From Tricholomella constricta (Eukaryota > Basidiomycota > Agaricomycetes > Agaricales > Lyophyllaceae): DNA of 64,000 nt. The DNA lies in contig JAACJP010000044.1 in the NCBI GenBank assembly GCA_013368375.1, positions 1 through 64,000 of the forward strand, written 5' to 3'. A program made the position numbers and the translations under genes. The notes beneath the pieces are model-generated. The model was not told where the DNA came from, made no database searches, and worked only from the letters and a program-made list of their open reading frames with translations. Positions 43,533-55,423 of this stretch are shown piece after piece (positions within the stretch are counted from its first letter, which is position 1; the number at the start of each line of letters is the position of its first letter).

Positions 43533-46500
43533 ATGTCGTCCCTCGATGATCGTCTTCTCTCCTCTCGCATCCATCTCCCACCAGAGCCCTGCGTCGCATA
43601 TACTCGCCTCGCACCACTCCAGCCCGACAATGCCCTCCTCTCCTTTGAGCTCGCTCGCAGATCTCTCCTTGCCACCAATGAATCTGCGCCACTCGTTCAC
43701 TCGCTCTTGTCCAGCATCTCTGTCACCCAGTCTGCTCGAATGTATGTCTTTGCAGTGTCCACGCAGTCCCGCATAACGGATGCCATCTCCCGCCTCGACT
43801 CACTGCAGTTCGACGGCCTAGCTCGTGAGTCTCCCCGCTCTTCGCCCCCTGCAGCCCATCTCACATTGCCCAGCCGAGGACACTTGCTTCTTTGCCCTCA
43901 AAGACATCTACACGTGCTCAGCAGCCTGCTCACACCGCTGTCTGCAGTCACACTCCCCTGCGCCCCGAGAAATCTACAGCCACTTTCTCGAAGCAGTCCG
44001 CATCCGCCTCCTCGATGACGTCGCCCACGCCGCCTCCCAGGCTCAGCCCCCACGCCCCGTCAGGCGCCTCAAGGGCGGCTTTCTGCTCGGCTCACCCCCT
44101 TCCACAAGCGAATGGGGTTCCAGCTGGGAGTACCGTGCCCTCTCAAGGTAATTTTATCTCTTTTCACTCAAACCCACACACTCAAATTTCCACCAGGCCG
44201 CTCCTCTACTGCCAGCTACAGATACACCTCTCCAACCATCCAATTCCGAGCCTGATCGTCCACCCCCTGCTTCTCCCAACCCACTTTCTGCCCTTGGCAT
44301 ATTCCCTACCTCTTCCCCCAGGAACACCCATAACCCTCCTTCCCCACGGAACCCCTGCATTCTTCCTCGCCCTCTACTCCGGACCCACCTCGGCTTTAAC
44401 AAGGCAATTCCAGGAATCCCTCTCCGGCCTCGGCGTCTCTGGATGGGACGCACCCTCTGCCTCTGCACAACCCTACATCATCGCATGGATAAACGTCGAG
44501 AACAAACAAGGCGAGGACAAGGGCCTGCTCCTCATATACCCAACCGCCCTCTGTCTCTCCTCCATCCCTTCATTATCAACCCGCCCCCCGCTCCATTACA
44601 TACCCGACCTCCCAGCCCCTCTGCAGCCCTCCCCCTACGTCTCAACCTCCGCCGCTAATCCCATACCCCCATCACCGTCAATAACAGCCCCAGCCCAGCT
44701 CCAGTCCCAGCCTATCCTTCCCAGCTCCCCCACCTCCGACTCCATCAGCGCCTTTCGCGCCCTCACCCTCTCCAAGTCCAAGGACATCCGCCAGATAGCA
44801 GCCGAGGTCGCCGAGTACGTCGATGCCGTCGCGCGCGACCGCGAGCGGGAGCGCGAGCGCCTCCGCCGCGAACGGGAGCGCGACAACACGCATGCCGGTG
44901 GGTCATCGCACTCTCGTTCCCCAAAGTTGACACGCACCACTGTGCCTGCTGTATCGGCGTCCGCGACGACATCAACATCATCGTCGCTTCCTCCTCCTGC
45001 CCCGGCCCCGTCACAGCCGGTTGCGCAGCCCCCTTCGACTATAACGCCAACGCAGACGCAGCAGAGCTTCTACCCCTCCCCGCCACAGACCAACCCCCCA
45101 ATCCCAATCCCCCTCCGCACCTCTGCCTCTGCCGAGCCAACTGTCGCGTCTACATCTACCGCAGCCCTCGACACCACCTCAGCCTCAACCGTGCCCACGC
45201 CCCTACCTTTACCCTTACCCACTTCTGAACCTATATCCGCACCACAAACGTCCTTCGACGCCCCCTCTGACGCCGATGCCGCATGGGCGCAGCCTTACCT
45301 CGACATCGACCTCAACATGGACATCGACTTTGACATGATGGACATGGACATGGACATGGGCTTCCGCAGCGGCGGGCGCGGGATCGGCGGGATGGACTTT
45401 GACGACGCCGCGTTCACGGATGACGATTTCAGCTTTTTCGATCGGCCCTCTACTCTCTCTGCGTCCTCGGGTGGCGCGCGTGGGCTTGGACTGGCACCCA
45501 CTGCTGCCACCACCCACATGCAGGCACAGACACAGACTCAAGTGCCACAGACCCCCGCCTCCGTGCTCCCGCAGCAGATCCCCACTCCGCATCCGCACCC
45601 GCACTCTTCATCACCATGGGGCAACACCCCGGGCTACCCAAACTCCCATCACCTAAACACGGACTCCAGCCCAAACCCACCCCTCCTTCCCCCCTCGCCC
45701 GGCCCGACCCCGCCCAGTGCCGCCGCCTCACCTGCGCCCCTTACGCCCTTTGCGCCTCTTGCACTTGCGCCCGCAGTGCACCTTCAATCCCTCGCGAGCG
45801 CAGGGGGGACGTTCGACCCGATCCCGTTCGCGGCATATCACCGCGCGCTCGACGGAAAGTACGCCGTGGGGAAGTTTGCACTTCCGAGTCCGCCTGAGGA
45901 GGAAGACGAACATCCGGATGGGTGGTGGGGACTTGGGGCGGCGCATAATGAAGATACCAACACTGGAATTGATTCCCACACCCACACCGCCACCAGTAGC
46001 AGTAACGGCAGCGGCAACGACCACCGGGGGCGTGGCGGGTGGCGCGCCAAGTACATGGCCGCGACAGACCCGCGTATTGGTGTCGTGCGCAAGCTGATCG
46101 GGGTGAAGCGCAAGATGGACTTTGCGCAGGGCGGGAGGCGGGCGAAGAGTTGTAGTGGCAGCAGTTCCGGGTCCGGGTCCGGTTCCAATTTTGCTTTTGG
46201 AAGTACGGCGGCGACGACGACGCCCACCACTACGACCAAGGCGAAAACCACGATGTCGCCCTCGTGGATACGGGAACACGAGGACTGGGAGAAGAACGCC
46301 ACGCGCACGCGCAGCACCCCCGGCGCGGCGGCAGTGGACGAGGAAGACGAAGAAGAAGAAGAGTCGGACGGGGACATGGACGCAGCATCCTCCATTACAA
46401 GCCCCGCCATCTCCCGGCCCTCAACGCCTCCCCCAAGTTATCTCCCCCCGGGCCCCTCCCTCCTGCCCACGTACTTTCATCACGCCGAGCTCCTCCCGCT

Positions 46501-48704
46501 CAGCACGCCCCTCCGGCCCCTCGGGAGCGCCCCGACGCACCACCTCACGGGGCCCATGCCGGCCCTGTCCGTCCCCACCCCGGCATCGCCTGCGGCCGTG
46601 CTGGGCGCCGCGGCGGAAAAGTCCAAGTCGCTGGAGGCGGCGGCGTACACGGTCGCGTCGGAGGTGGTGGAGAACCCGCCGTGGGCGGAAGCATGGCGCG
46701 CGAGCACCCTTGCGGGCGCGCGGAAGCCCGCGGAGGTGTGGCTAGCTGATGTGCGGTGGATTGGGCGCGTTTTCGGGGCGGTGCCTGGGCTCGAGGGCCC
46801 CCTTGATCTGGGGTCGCTTTTTGGGTTTGGGGACGGGGCTGCAGCAGAAGAGGGCGGCGTGGCGAAGCCGCCCTTGCGGGTGATGGAGGCGCCCATGATC
46901 GCGATTGGGAAGGGCGATGCGGTAATACAGGTTTTGCCGACTGCTCTTCGGTTCTGGGAGAAGCTTGGGTTGGGGCCCCGGGGTGGAAAGAAGAATGGGA
47001 CTGCGTTTGTATTGTTTGAAGATGGAACGGAAGAGCGACAGGAGCAGGTCGAGGCGTGGCTTTCCACTGTGGCCACGACCTACGAGGTGCGTTGTGATTT
47101 TCTCTCAATGTATACAACCGCTCACCCCCCCCCAGGGAATGCATCTGGGCACCTTGGTCCCTGGAAAAAGTCCTTCAAATCCGCGAGCGGGCGTCCACCC
47201 CGTGCGGTTCGATTCCTCGTTCCGCAAGTCATTGGGCAAGTGTTTCCAATGTCCACCCAATCATCAGTGCCCTAACATTATTATCACCACAGCTTCGCTC
47301 ATGGCCAACCTGCCCGCCTCCCAATCAAGCCTCATCTTCTTCATCGTCACCCCAATCGCAACCCTGACACTCGCCTCGCCCGTTCTTCGCCAAGTCTTCT
47401 CCGCCGTCAAAAAAGCCCTCAAAACATACTCTGAAGCTCAGATCCACTTCCAGTTCATCCCTGAGCAGCTGATCCACGGCAACATCGGCAACCCTGCCTC
47501 CGTGTTCTCCGACCTCGAACTGCTTTGCGGCTCGATCTACAACCGCATCCTGGTGCCCGTGGACCGCGTGATGTCGCGGCGGTTCTTCGAATTCGGGGAG
47601 CGCGTGCGCAAGTACTTCCAGGAACCGGTGCTGACGCTTGCACGCCCGGTCTACAACAAGGTCTCGTTCGTGCGCGCTCCGCATGCGTCTCTGGACGTCA
47701 TGGACCGCAACACGTTCTTGCATGTGGGGTACCAAGTGAGCCCATGCGGGAAGTGGATCCTAGCGGCGTGCATCGACCAACGGGGCGAGGCGCATGATCT
47801 GGGCGTGTGGCTGACGCAGTCACCCGGTGAGGGAGAGTCCGAGGAGGTTTCGGACGAGACGTTCTTGGTGAGTAAAATTTGGGACTTTGCGGTCCAATTT
47901 GCCAAAAAGGCAAATGTAGAGTGGAGGATCGTGTTTTCTAGGCTTGGGACAATGGCAGAAGGCGAATTGGAAGGTATGTCAATTTTATTGTCTTGCAGGC
48001 AGAAAACTCATCTACTTTTAGCATGGGCGACCTGGATCGAGGCCAAAAGCCGTGCAGTGCGTATGGCAAGCGTCACTATACTCTCTGTGGAATCCGAAGC
48101 GCCTTGGACGTTTTGCTCGACGCAACCTCAGCCCAAAAGCCCGCCAAGCAAGGTGCCGAACCCAACACGATCTGCTTCGACGTCCAAGAACCATCCGCAA
48201 AACATATTCACCGATATTTCAACCATCATTTATGCCGTGTCTCCGTACAGCACACTGCCCCAATCTCGCCCTCCAACCTTTGCCGACCTCGGCCTGTCCC
48301 TGTCCCTTGTTCCCGAACCTCCATGCCCATCGACACCATCGTCTCTCCCGGGACAAGACCAGCGACCCCCATCTCCTTCATTACCACACCCTCTCAGCTT
48401 CCTACCCCGCTCCAGCACAACCCTCATATGTATCCCTGCCACCCCCTCTCCCACCGCCATCTCAATGCTGCACATACATCTGCTGCACACCGCGCGTCCG
48501 CCCTCTTCACCGGCCACCCAGGAGGACATCCCTTCCTTACACAGCGCCATCACGCGCAACTTTCACGAGCTCGCCGTCCTCGCAGGCACGCGGTGGCGTC
48601 TCGGCGTCAGCCCCATGCTCCCCTTCCATCTCGCAGCAGTGGAGGCAATGCGGATCGCGCTGGCCCGCGATCAATACGCTCTGGACAGCGCTGACGGTGC
48701 TTGA
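43533..48704 (+). CDS. MED13: Mediator complex subunit 13 (kinase module)
   Basis: Large scaffold of the CDK8 kinase module, linking it to core Mediator and acting as a repressor of Pol II. Six exons (43533-43824, 43874-44147, 44197-47086, 47136-47241, 47293-47973, 48022-48704) sum to 1642 codons (1641 residues). The N-terminal domain has [12 protein letters not shown] with a Cys-rich stretch, then [13 protein letters not shown]. The middle is very Ser/Pro/Thr-rich with acidic Met-Asp repeats. [22 protein letters not shown] is typical for fungal Med13. The C-terminal Argonaute-like domain shows [20 protein letters not shown], then WRIVFSRLG, and ends [15 protein letters not shown]. The 44197-47086 exon is unusually long and GC-rich compared with neighbours. 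Confidence 0.87.
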
Positions 48705-49334
48705 TCTTGACCTTGCACTTGCTCCCAGTCTTGTTGGACACCTTTACATTTTTGCTCGATGGATAGACCTGATAATGAATTTGCACTATAGTTGGCCGTG
48801 AGGGCTGCTGTAACCCTGTATGTATGTATATAATTTGGACCTCCTCTACACTCGTTGCACCCTCTCTTTTTGCATTCTTATCTTCTGCTTTCGGTTCTGG
48901 GCACCCACCCACTTGCACATTTTACAGAGGCACACGTCGCGCAATAGTTGTCATTGTATCATCACATATCCGTATCATACGCCTCCTACCCGTGTTGAAA
49001 TCGAGGAGTGGGGCTAGCGTCACGTTGATCGATGGGCGACAGACTCTTGGCCACACAGAACACCTGCATTATTGAAGCCTTCTTGCGACGTTACGCCTTC
49101 ACATTGAAAGTCGCCATAACCGAACCTTTGATGTTGCGTCGATCACTGAGCCGATACGCAAGCTGTCTCTGTGGGACACTTGGAATTCTGAGGTTGACAT
49201 GGGCAATGGGCATCCTAGATATGCAGTACATGTACAGATTTAGTGCGATTACAACCGAGGAGGTACAGGGGTATGATGGAGTGGGACAAAGCAAGACGAA
49301 CACGAAAGCGACTCGTAAGAATGAACACATACGC
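48705..49334. other. Gene-free stretch between two convergent genes
   Basis: Holds the 3' ends of MED13 (plus) and the coiled-coil gene (minus). No reading frame, RNA gene or repeat is supported. Confidence 0.5.
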
Positions 49335-51068
49335 TCAAACATTATATGAACACAAAAATTCGAGAAGAGCTTGAAGCCCTTTTCTTTGCTCTTTCGCGCA
49401 TCTTTCAATCGTCTTGACGTACACATCACGGTCGACGGGCCCATTAGCAACGACATTGCCGCCTGTGCGGATCTTCGAATTAGACTCCGTGACCAGCTTG
49501 ATAGCTGCGCTGCACTGGAGGAGGCGCCGTGTTGCATCATCAATTCCATTGGAATTGAGCAGCATCTTCTCTGCGAGCTCCTCTCGCGACTCAGTTTCCG
49601 CGCGCGCGAGTGCCTCACGCCACCGAAGAGAAGCATCTCGAGCATCTGGCAATGCAAGGCCGGCGTTGATTGCGAGCAGAGCTTGGACTCTATCGAGGAG
49701 ATTGCGCAGACGTATTATATCGAGCGCTTTGGTGTCCTGAAGTGCAGGAGTAGGTTAACAAGCTGGCCGTGGGGCACAGGAGTTGGATCGTATAACTCAC
49801 CCCTTGTGCTATGGCGGCCCTCAACTCGAGGTTCTCCTGTTTAAGCTCCCTAATATCGCGGTCCTTGCAATGCGGAAACGAATCAGCTGCGCGTCGAACA
49901 CATCATGAGCTAAGGCGACTCACCCTTTGTGCTATGCCGGCCCTCAACTCAATGTTCTCCTCTTTAAGCTCCCTAATGTCGCGGTCCTTGAAACGCGGAA
50001 ACGAATCAGCTGCGCGTCGAATATATCATGAGCTAAGACGACTCACGCCTTGCTTCTGGGCAGCCCTCAACTGGATGTTATCCTTCGAGAGCACGTCGAT
50101 CTTGTTGTTTGCCTCTTGGAGGTCGTGTTTCTTGAAACGCGAAAACGAATCAGCTGCGCGTCGAACACATCATGAGCTAAGACGACTCACGCCTTGCTCC
50201 TGGGCAGCCCTCAACTGGATGTTATCCTTCGAGAGCACGTCGATCTTGTTGTTTGCCTCTTGGAGGTCGTGTTTCTTGAAACGCGGAAACGAATCAGCTG
50301 CGCGTCGAACACATCATGAGCTAAGACGACTCACGCCTTGCTCCTGGGCAGCCTTCAGCTGGATGTTCTCCTTCGAGAGCCCGTCGATCTTGTTGTTTGC
50401 CTCTTGCCGGTCACGTTTCTTGAGAAGCGGGAAGGAGTCACTAATGTAGCTTGTCGAACGGACTATAGTCGAAAACTTACCGATTCCTTCGCTTCGCCCT
50501 CTAGCCTCTGAAGGCGTTCCTCCAGCGACAAGCTGAGGGTCTGATATTCTTTTTGGTATTCATCAGCCCTTCGCGTCTCCTTTTCCTTCGCAAGTCTGGC
50601 CTGCTTATATTTCTTTTGATAGCGCTCCGCGTCGGCGATGCTTTTCATTTCTTCCTTGGTGGTAAACTCATAGCTCGTCGCAAAGTAAGCTGTAACGGTG
50701 GATCCGGGTGAAACGTCACGGTAAGGCTGCTGAAGGGTATCTGAATGGAGTGCAGATGTCAGTCATGATAAAGCGAAGAAACGAGGGGACAGACGGGGTG
50801 AATCCAAGAGGACTTTGCCGCCTCTGACGAAGACGGGCTCTGCGTCTAAATCCTCGTCAGAGCCCTCTGAGTCCGAATCACGCAACATGTCCTCAAGTTC
50901 GACGCGAAGAAATTCCGCAACGAATTCCGATGTCAACACGTCGCCCAGGAGACGGACATCATCGTCACGTGCTGTCATCATCTTGCATGCTGCACTGTAA
51001 TTGCTCTTGTTGAAATAATGTGCTTGCAGCTTCCACTGCTTCTTCTCTGTCGTTACAGAAGTGGACAT
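49335..51068 (-). CDS. Coiled-coil protein with tandemly duplicated exons, 437 residues
   Basis: Function not recognised. Eight exons (51068-50795, 50740-50481, 50418-50335, 50274-50191, 50130-50047, 49986-49924, 49863-49801, 49736-49335) sum to 438 codons. The N-terminus (QWKLQAHYFNKSNYSAACKMM) and an acidic segment with DSDSEGSDEDLD come first. A Glu/Lys/Arg/Gln-rich coiled coil follows from about residue 120. Exons 3, 4 and 5 each code for 28 residues (KHDLQEANNKIDVLSKDNIQ-like) and exons 6 and 7 for 21 (DRDIRELK.ENIELRA-like): whole numbers of heptads, all in phase 0. The last exon is a helical C-terminal region. The protein probably forms a long rod or oligomer. Nothing in it points to a partner. 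Confidence 0.75.
49801..50418 (-). repeat. Tandem exon-plus-intron duplication array
   Basis: Five exons (84, 84, 84, 63, 63 nt) are separated by four introns of exactly 60 nt each (50275-50334, 50131-50190, 49987-50046, 49864-49923). The introns are nearly identical (GTGAGTCGTCTTAGCTCATGA start, CGCGTTTCAAG-like end). The 84-nt exons differ by a few bases. The repeat unit is therefore exon plus intron, produced by tandem segmental duplication. Confidence 0.9.
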
Positions 51069-52018
51069 GACGGGAGTGGATAGGTGCAGAAGAGGACTCT
51101 CTGAAATCGATCATCGATAATCAACCTCGCCTCGTGGTACTTGAGCGTCTTTCGTCCCTGAAATTTCGCAAACTCAGCACTGCCGTCATTCGAATGGATT
51201 CCGCCGTCCTTACGCCGTATCATCAATTCCGCAGAGGTGGCTGGTCAAAGAAGACGGGGCGCACAACAACAATGAAGGCTTTGCACATAAGCCCTCATGG
51301 CTTCATAGTGCCAGTAGGTGCTAGCCTCTTAGTAGGCACGTGCCGCCACCAGTAAATACCATGTTACCTCAACAGCGTTTGTCTGGACCACTCCTGCTCT
51401 TCTCTTCTTCTACCGTCCCATGAAAACCTGCAGCACCTTCCCCGTGGGGTCGACGAGCGTACGACCAAATAGGCCCTTCATTGTGGGATACCGATGGCGT
51501 TGATAACAATCAACGCGCTGTGGCGCGCATCTCTTGGGAACGCCATCACCGTTTTTCGACTCCTTTGGAATATCTGAGCAAGTTTAGAGGAGTTTTCACG
51601 ACCGGTTCCTGAGGAAAAACGAACCACCTTGCCCAAAAATGGAAATTGCTTCCGCATCAGCGCCATCATCGGCACAGATCGGCACTCGCCGCTCCGAATT
51701 TCTCACAATTTCAGAGCGGTTCGTACTATGTTCATAGCTCAGGGTCAACGTAACGATGGCTGCGTCGTTCCTTTCTCGAGGCGGATTTCAACAAAGAAAC
51801 TGGGAAAAGGCGGCCGTCACCAACACTCGCATTCCCGGAGCTCCTCTGTTGAAATAGCTTATAACGAAAAATAGTATGTAGTTCCGCAGGCTATCTTTGT
51901 CTGTCTGGGTCGCTCCGCTCTTCTGTTCTGTTAAGACTGCCTCACTGATTGGGGTACAATTGTCGTCATGTTCCGTCATCCATTACAAACAGCACCTGAG
52001 TTAGCTCTATGGTACAAC
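51069..52018. other. Gene-free stretch of 950 nt
   Basis: Upstream of the coiled-coil gene (minus) and downstream of the acyl-CoA dehydrogenase (minus). No frame with coding character or recognisable splice pattern is seen on either strand. It should contain the promoter of the coiled-coil gene near 51100. Confidence 0.45.
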
Positions 52019-53705
52019 CTATGAGTATTGTTTTTGAATGAACTTGGCGATCGTCTGCAGCTGGATATTCGATGTGCCTTCGTAAATTGCACCCTGTTGC
52101 CAAAAACGATATGAGCTCAAGCTCCCCACAACAATGACACAAGTCGGCAGTCCCAAAGCCAAAACCAGAAAGAAGACTCACGATCTTCGAGTCCCGCCAG
52201 AATTTCTCAATCCCCGTCTCCCGTGTAAAGCCCACACCGCCAGCCCACTCGATCGCCTGCCCACTGACGCTCTGTGCAACCTGACTCGCCCAGTACTTCG
52301 CCATCGCCGCCTCCTTCGTGAACGGCTTCCCCTCCTCCTTGAGCCGAGCGGCGTTGTAAGTCAGCAGACGTGCGCTCTCCAGCTCCACGGCCGCCCGCGC
52401 GATCTGGAAGGCCATGCCCTGGAACGTCCCGATGGGCTGTCCGAACTGCTGCCGCTGGTACGTGTAGGGCACGGCTTTGTCGAAGGCGCCCTGGGCAAGG
52501 CCCAGCATTTGCGCGGCGATACCAATGCGACCTAACGAAGAGAGCATGAATAAGTCCGTGAGAATAAGGCGTCATCATGTCAAACGGTGCGAACCTTCGT
52601 TGAGGATTTCGATAGCAATCTTATAGCCCTTGCCTTCGCCGCCAATAACGTTCTCCGCCGGGACGCGGAGGTTGTCAAAGTTAAGCGTGCAAGTTGAAGA
52701 AGCGCGAATACCGAGTTTCTGCTCCTTCTTCATAATCTCAATCCCCATGTCCTTGGTTGCGACGAAGCAGGTGATGCCTTTGTAACCCTTGCTCGGGTCA
52801 ACCTGTATAGGGCCTCAGTGATGCAGTGCGTGCAGAGTCTTAATGCAACGCACATTGGCAAAGATGAGGAACACCTCGGCCTCGTGCGAATTAGTGATCC
52901 ACATCTTGGATCCGTTGATGATATAGTGGTCGCCGTCTTTCTTTGCGCGTGTCTGCAGTGCAAAAGCGTCGGACCCCGACGCGGTCTCGGACAGACAGAA
53001 CGATCCTAGCTACAATTAGAGTCAATGGAAGGGAAGCGTTGGGAAAGAGACAAGCGGTGGACGGACGGACCTTGGACTCGGCAAGCTGGGGTAGCCACTT
53101 CGCCTGTTGTTCCTGAGTTCCGTATGTGCGGAAGATGGTGTTGACGAGGGTGTTGTGCACGTCGCACATGACGGAGACCGAGGGGTCAATTTTGGCAAGC
53201 TCTTCAATGACAATGATCGCAGAGGTAAAGGAGCACTCGGCACCACCATGTTCAGCACTGGTTTCGATACCCATAAGCTTGGTTCGCAGCTTGCATCAGG
53301 GGCGGAAGGTGATTGAAGAGATAAAAGGCATACCCCTTGGTCGAAGAGACCTTTTATTATTGACGGGTCCATACTCTCGTTCTCGTCCATCTCCCGGACC
53401 TTGGGGGCTACGACGTCCACTGCGAACCGTTGGACTGGATGTACAGGTCGTCGGTAAGAATGAAAAAACGCGCTAGGGCAACAGACGCGTACCGGCATCA
53501 CGTAGCATCTTCTCCTCGTCAGTGAAGTTGTCCAGCGAGCCTATTATGGCATTTTCGGATCGTCTACAATGTGAAACGGCAAAGGTCCTGGATACGGAAG
53601 TGAGTTCAGGCTATTGTACAAATATTGAGCTATAGCTGACCGCAAAGCACCGAGAGAACGCGGCTTGGAAGCTAGCCTCACGGATGATCTGAGAAGAGAG
53701 GCCAT
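52019..53705 (-). CDS. ACADSB: Short/branched-chain acyl-CoA dehydrogenase, mitochondrial
   Basis: FAD enzyme that introduces the 2,3 double bond into acyl-CoA, most like the 2-methyl-branched-chain form of isoleucine breakdown. The start at 53705 gives a basic, Ser/Arg-rich presequence ([16 protein letters not shown]) fitting mitochondrial import. At least six introns interrupt it. Domain order is complete: an N-terminal helical domain ([22 protein letters not shown]), a beta domain ([32 protein letters not shown]) and a C-terminal helical domain ([44 protein letters not shown]). The catalytic-base region [14 protein letters not shown] is present. The end is TAG at 52019-52021. Substrate preference is inferred from wording, not proven. 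Divergent from BIG1 with 128 nt between start codons. Confidence 0.9.
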
Positions 53706-53833
53706 AGTGGTAGTCGTGGAATAAGGAGAGGAGGATCGGGACGGTAGACCATCTTCGGAGCTTGGAACCTTCAGGAGTCACATGTTTTTTGGAGATGGCC
53801 GGTCATGTGATCTTCAGCTCCTCGTTCGCAACC
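53706..53833. promoter_or_regulatory. 128-nt divergent promoter of the acyl-CoA dehydrogenase and BIG1
   Basis: Distance between two opposite start codons. Contains a TCACATG and a TCATGTGA stretch about 30 nt apart, the kind of E-box-like element that could serve both directions (inference). Confidence 0.45.
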
Positions 53834-54864
53834 ATGGCCGGTCGATTCTTCGTCGCTGCTGCCGTTTGTCCACTTGCCCTTGCTTTCTCAAACACGGCGC
53901 CCCTTTTGGCCTGGTCCTCGTACCCGTAACTACTCTCAATTTCTCCGTAAAGTCGCGAAATCTCATTGTGGCCCAGGTCCAAGACCCTTGATCGACTGCC
54001 CTCGAATGCTGGACACTCGCGGTCTCTTTTGCAACGCATTGCAACCAGCGATGACCTTTGTGAGCACGATGCTGTGATTCTCATCGAACAGGAAGGGGTG
54101 AGTTCTTGTCTTCAACCGCCGAATTGCGGCCAATTTTGAACACATACACAAATCCAGCTGCACGCCACGGACCTGCGAACCCTCTCGCCGTCATCAAAGC
54201 TTGTGCAAATTCTGTCCGATTCCCCTTCTCAGCGCCAATTCCAATACCTCTCCCCAAACGCCAACCTCGCCAGCACCGCTGAAGATATCGCCACGCGCTG
54301 CGGATTTGAAGCCGTCACGTTGGCCCCGGCCTCCGTCCCAGGACAATATACACACGGCTCCAGAAACGTTGTAAGCATTAAAATGCCATCTCTGGAGAAT
54401 CAAGCTGGAGGAACGAGAAGAGACAAGGTTTCCTTATACAGTGCGCAACCTCAGCCCCCGCTTCACGTAATTTACTAACCAACCCACCACCCCTGGCAGC
54501 TTCTCAACTCGCAGCCGAGCTCGTGTACCTCGCCACTACTTACCCTAAACACCTCGTCGTCTACACAGGCGCCGCACCCGCCCTCTTGAGCTTCTCCGCT
54601 CAGCACGCCACCCGCCAAGTCTCCGAGCGTGATTCAACTGTTTTCGACTCTGTCTATTCCCCAAACAACCACACCCTCCCCGCGGGTGGCATTCTCAAGC
54701 GATATCAACTGCTCACGCCCGGCCTTATTATCATGCTCATTGTCGCGTTCTTCATACTCGTGCCCGTTGTCCTGCTGGGCTTCAAGGCGCTTGCGAGCAT
54801 ACAGAGCCCGCTGAGGGTCGAGGCGCCCAAGGGGTTCAGTGCGCTGGAGAAGAAGAGTCAGTAG
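53834..54864 (+). CDS. BIG1: ER membrane protein BIG1, with a 13-nt exon
   Basis: Fungal Big1 proteins are ER-resident single-span proteins needed for normal cell-wall beta-1,6-glucan and related to V-ATPase accessory assembly factors. Five exons (53834-53925, 53977-54097, 54158-54370, 54428-54440, 54500-54864) sum to 268 codons. The N-terminus is a signal peptide (FFVAAAVCPLALAF, cleavage near SNTAPL). A luminal domain follows, then one transmembrane segment near the C-terminus (LIIMLIVAFFILVPVVLLGF), preceded by the family cue RYQLLTPG and followed by a short cytosolic tail. The fourth exon is only 13 nt; without it the phase of the flanking exons does not match. The Big1 call rests on size, topology and the C-terminal block. 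Confidence 0.8.
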
Positions 54865-55423
54865 TAGGATTGCGTTTTCTTCCTGCAATGGTATTCCGCT
54901 TTTTCGTATCCGATGTCCCCCCATAATGGACTGGTCGTCCACGGTAGAATGAGCTTATTATATATTGACGACATAATATGCAGACGACACCCTGACCAAA
55001 AGCATCCATCAATATGATGTTCTCGCCAGACCTAGCTCACACCAGTAGCGAACTGTCTTTGTTACGGATCCGTGTCGCTGGACCTCATCCCGTGGCTTTG
55101 CTGCCTTGCAGTCTCCTTTTTCCTGCTTTTGCTCTCTGCCGTACCTTCCGTGTCTTTCGTCTCGCCTCCTCCCCGACCTCATTCTGGGCCTCTCCAATGC
55201 TTGTTGCCGCCCCATGCCCGAGAGCACTTTAGGTGTGATGGAATGATCCCTTGCATTCGCCTCAAATCATCAGTTTTGCAGCTATAGCTCTGGAGGCATT
55301 ATTCACAAGCTCGTTCATTAGAACATCAAGATGCATCTGTATTCATCTGTATCATAAAGCGACTGCACTTTCAGCTGGACATAGATCGACCGTCTCTGAC
55401 AACGCTCCACCAAAAATTAAGGT
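54865..55423. other. Gene-free stretch between BIG1 and the Gln-rich gene
   Basis: 3' ends of two convergent genes. No coding frame or RNA gene is supported. Confidence 0.45.

Noticed and set aside
46122..46749. Long Arg/Pro-rich open frames in the two other plus-strand frames
   Set aside because: They overlap the GC-rich MED13 exon. Their composition is what frame-shifted GC-rich coding sequence gives.
47206..47216. GGTTCGATTCC, a perfect tRNA B-box consensus
   Set aside because: It lies in an exon of MED13 in frame. No A box or cloverleaf can be built around it and no T-run follows.
18971..48704. MED10 and MED13 as a functional Mediator cluster
   Set aside because: They are about 24 kb apart with unrelated genes between. 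Shared complex membership is probably coincidence.
49801..50418. Regularly spaced direct repeats resembling a CRISPR array or minisatellite
   Set aside because: The repeats are exons and introns of one gene with splice sites at each border; this is a eukaryotic genome.
54629..54942. Overlapping frames in the BIG1 last exon
   Set aside because: They are shadows of the frame with the transmembrane segment, which alone fits the splice phase.
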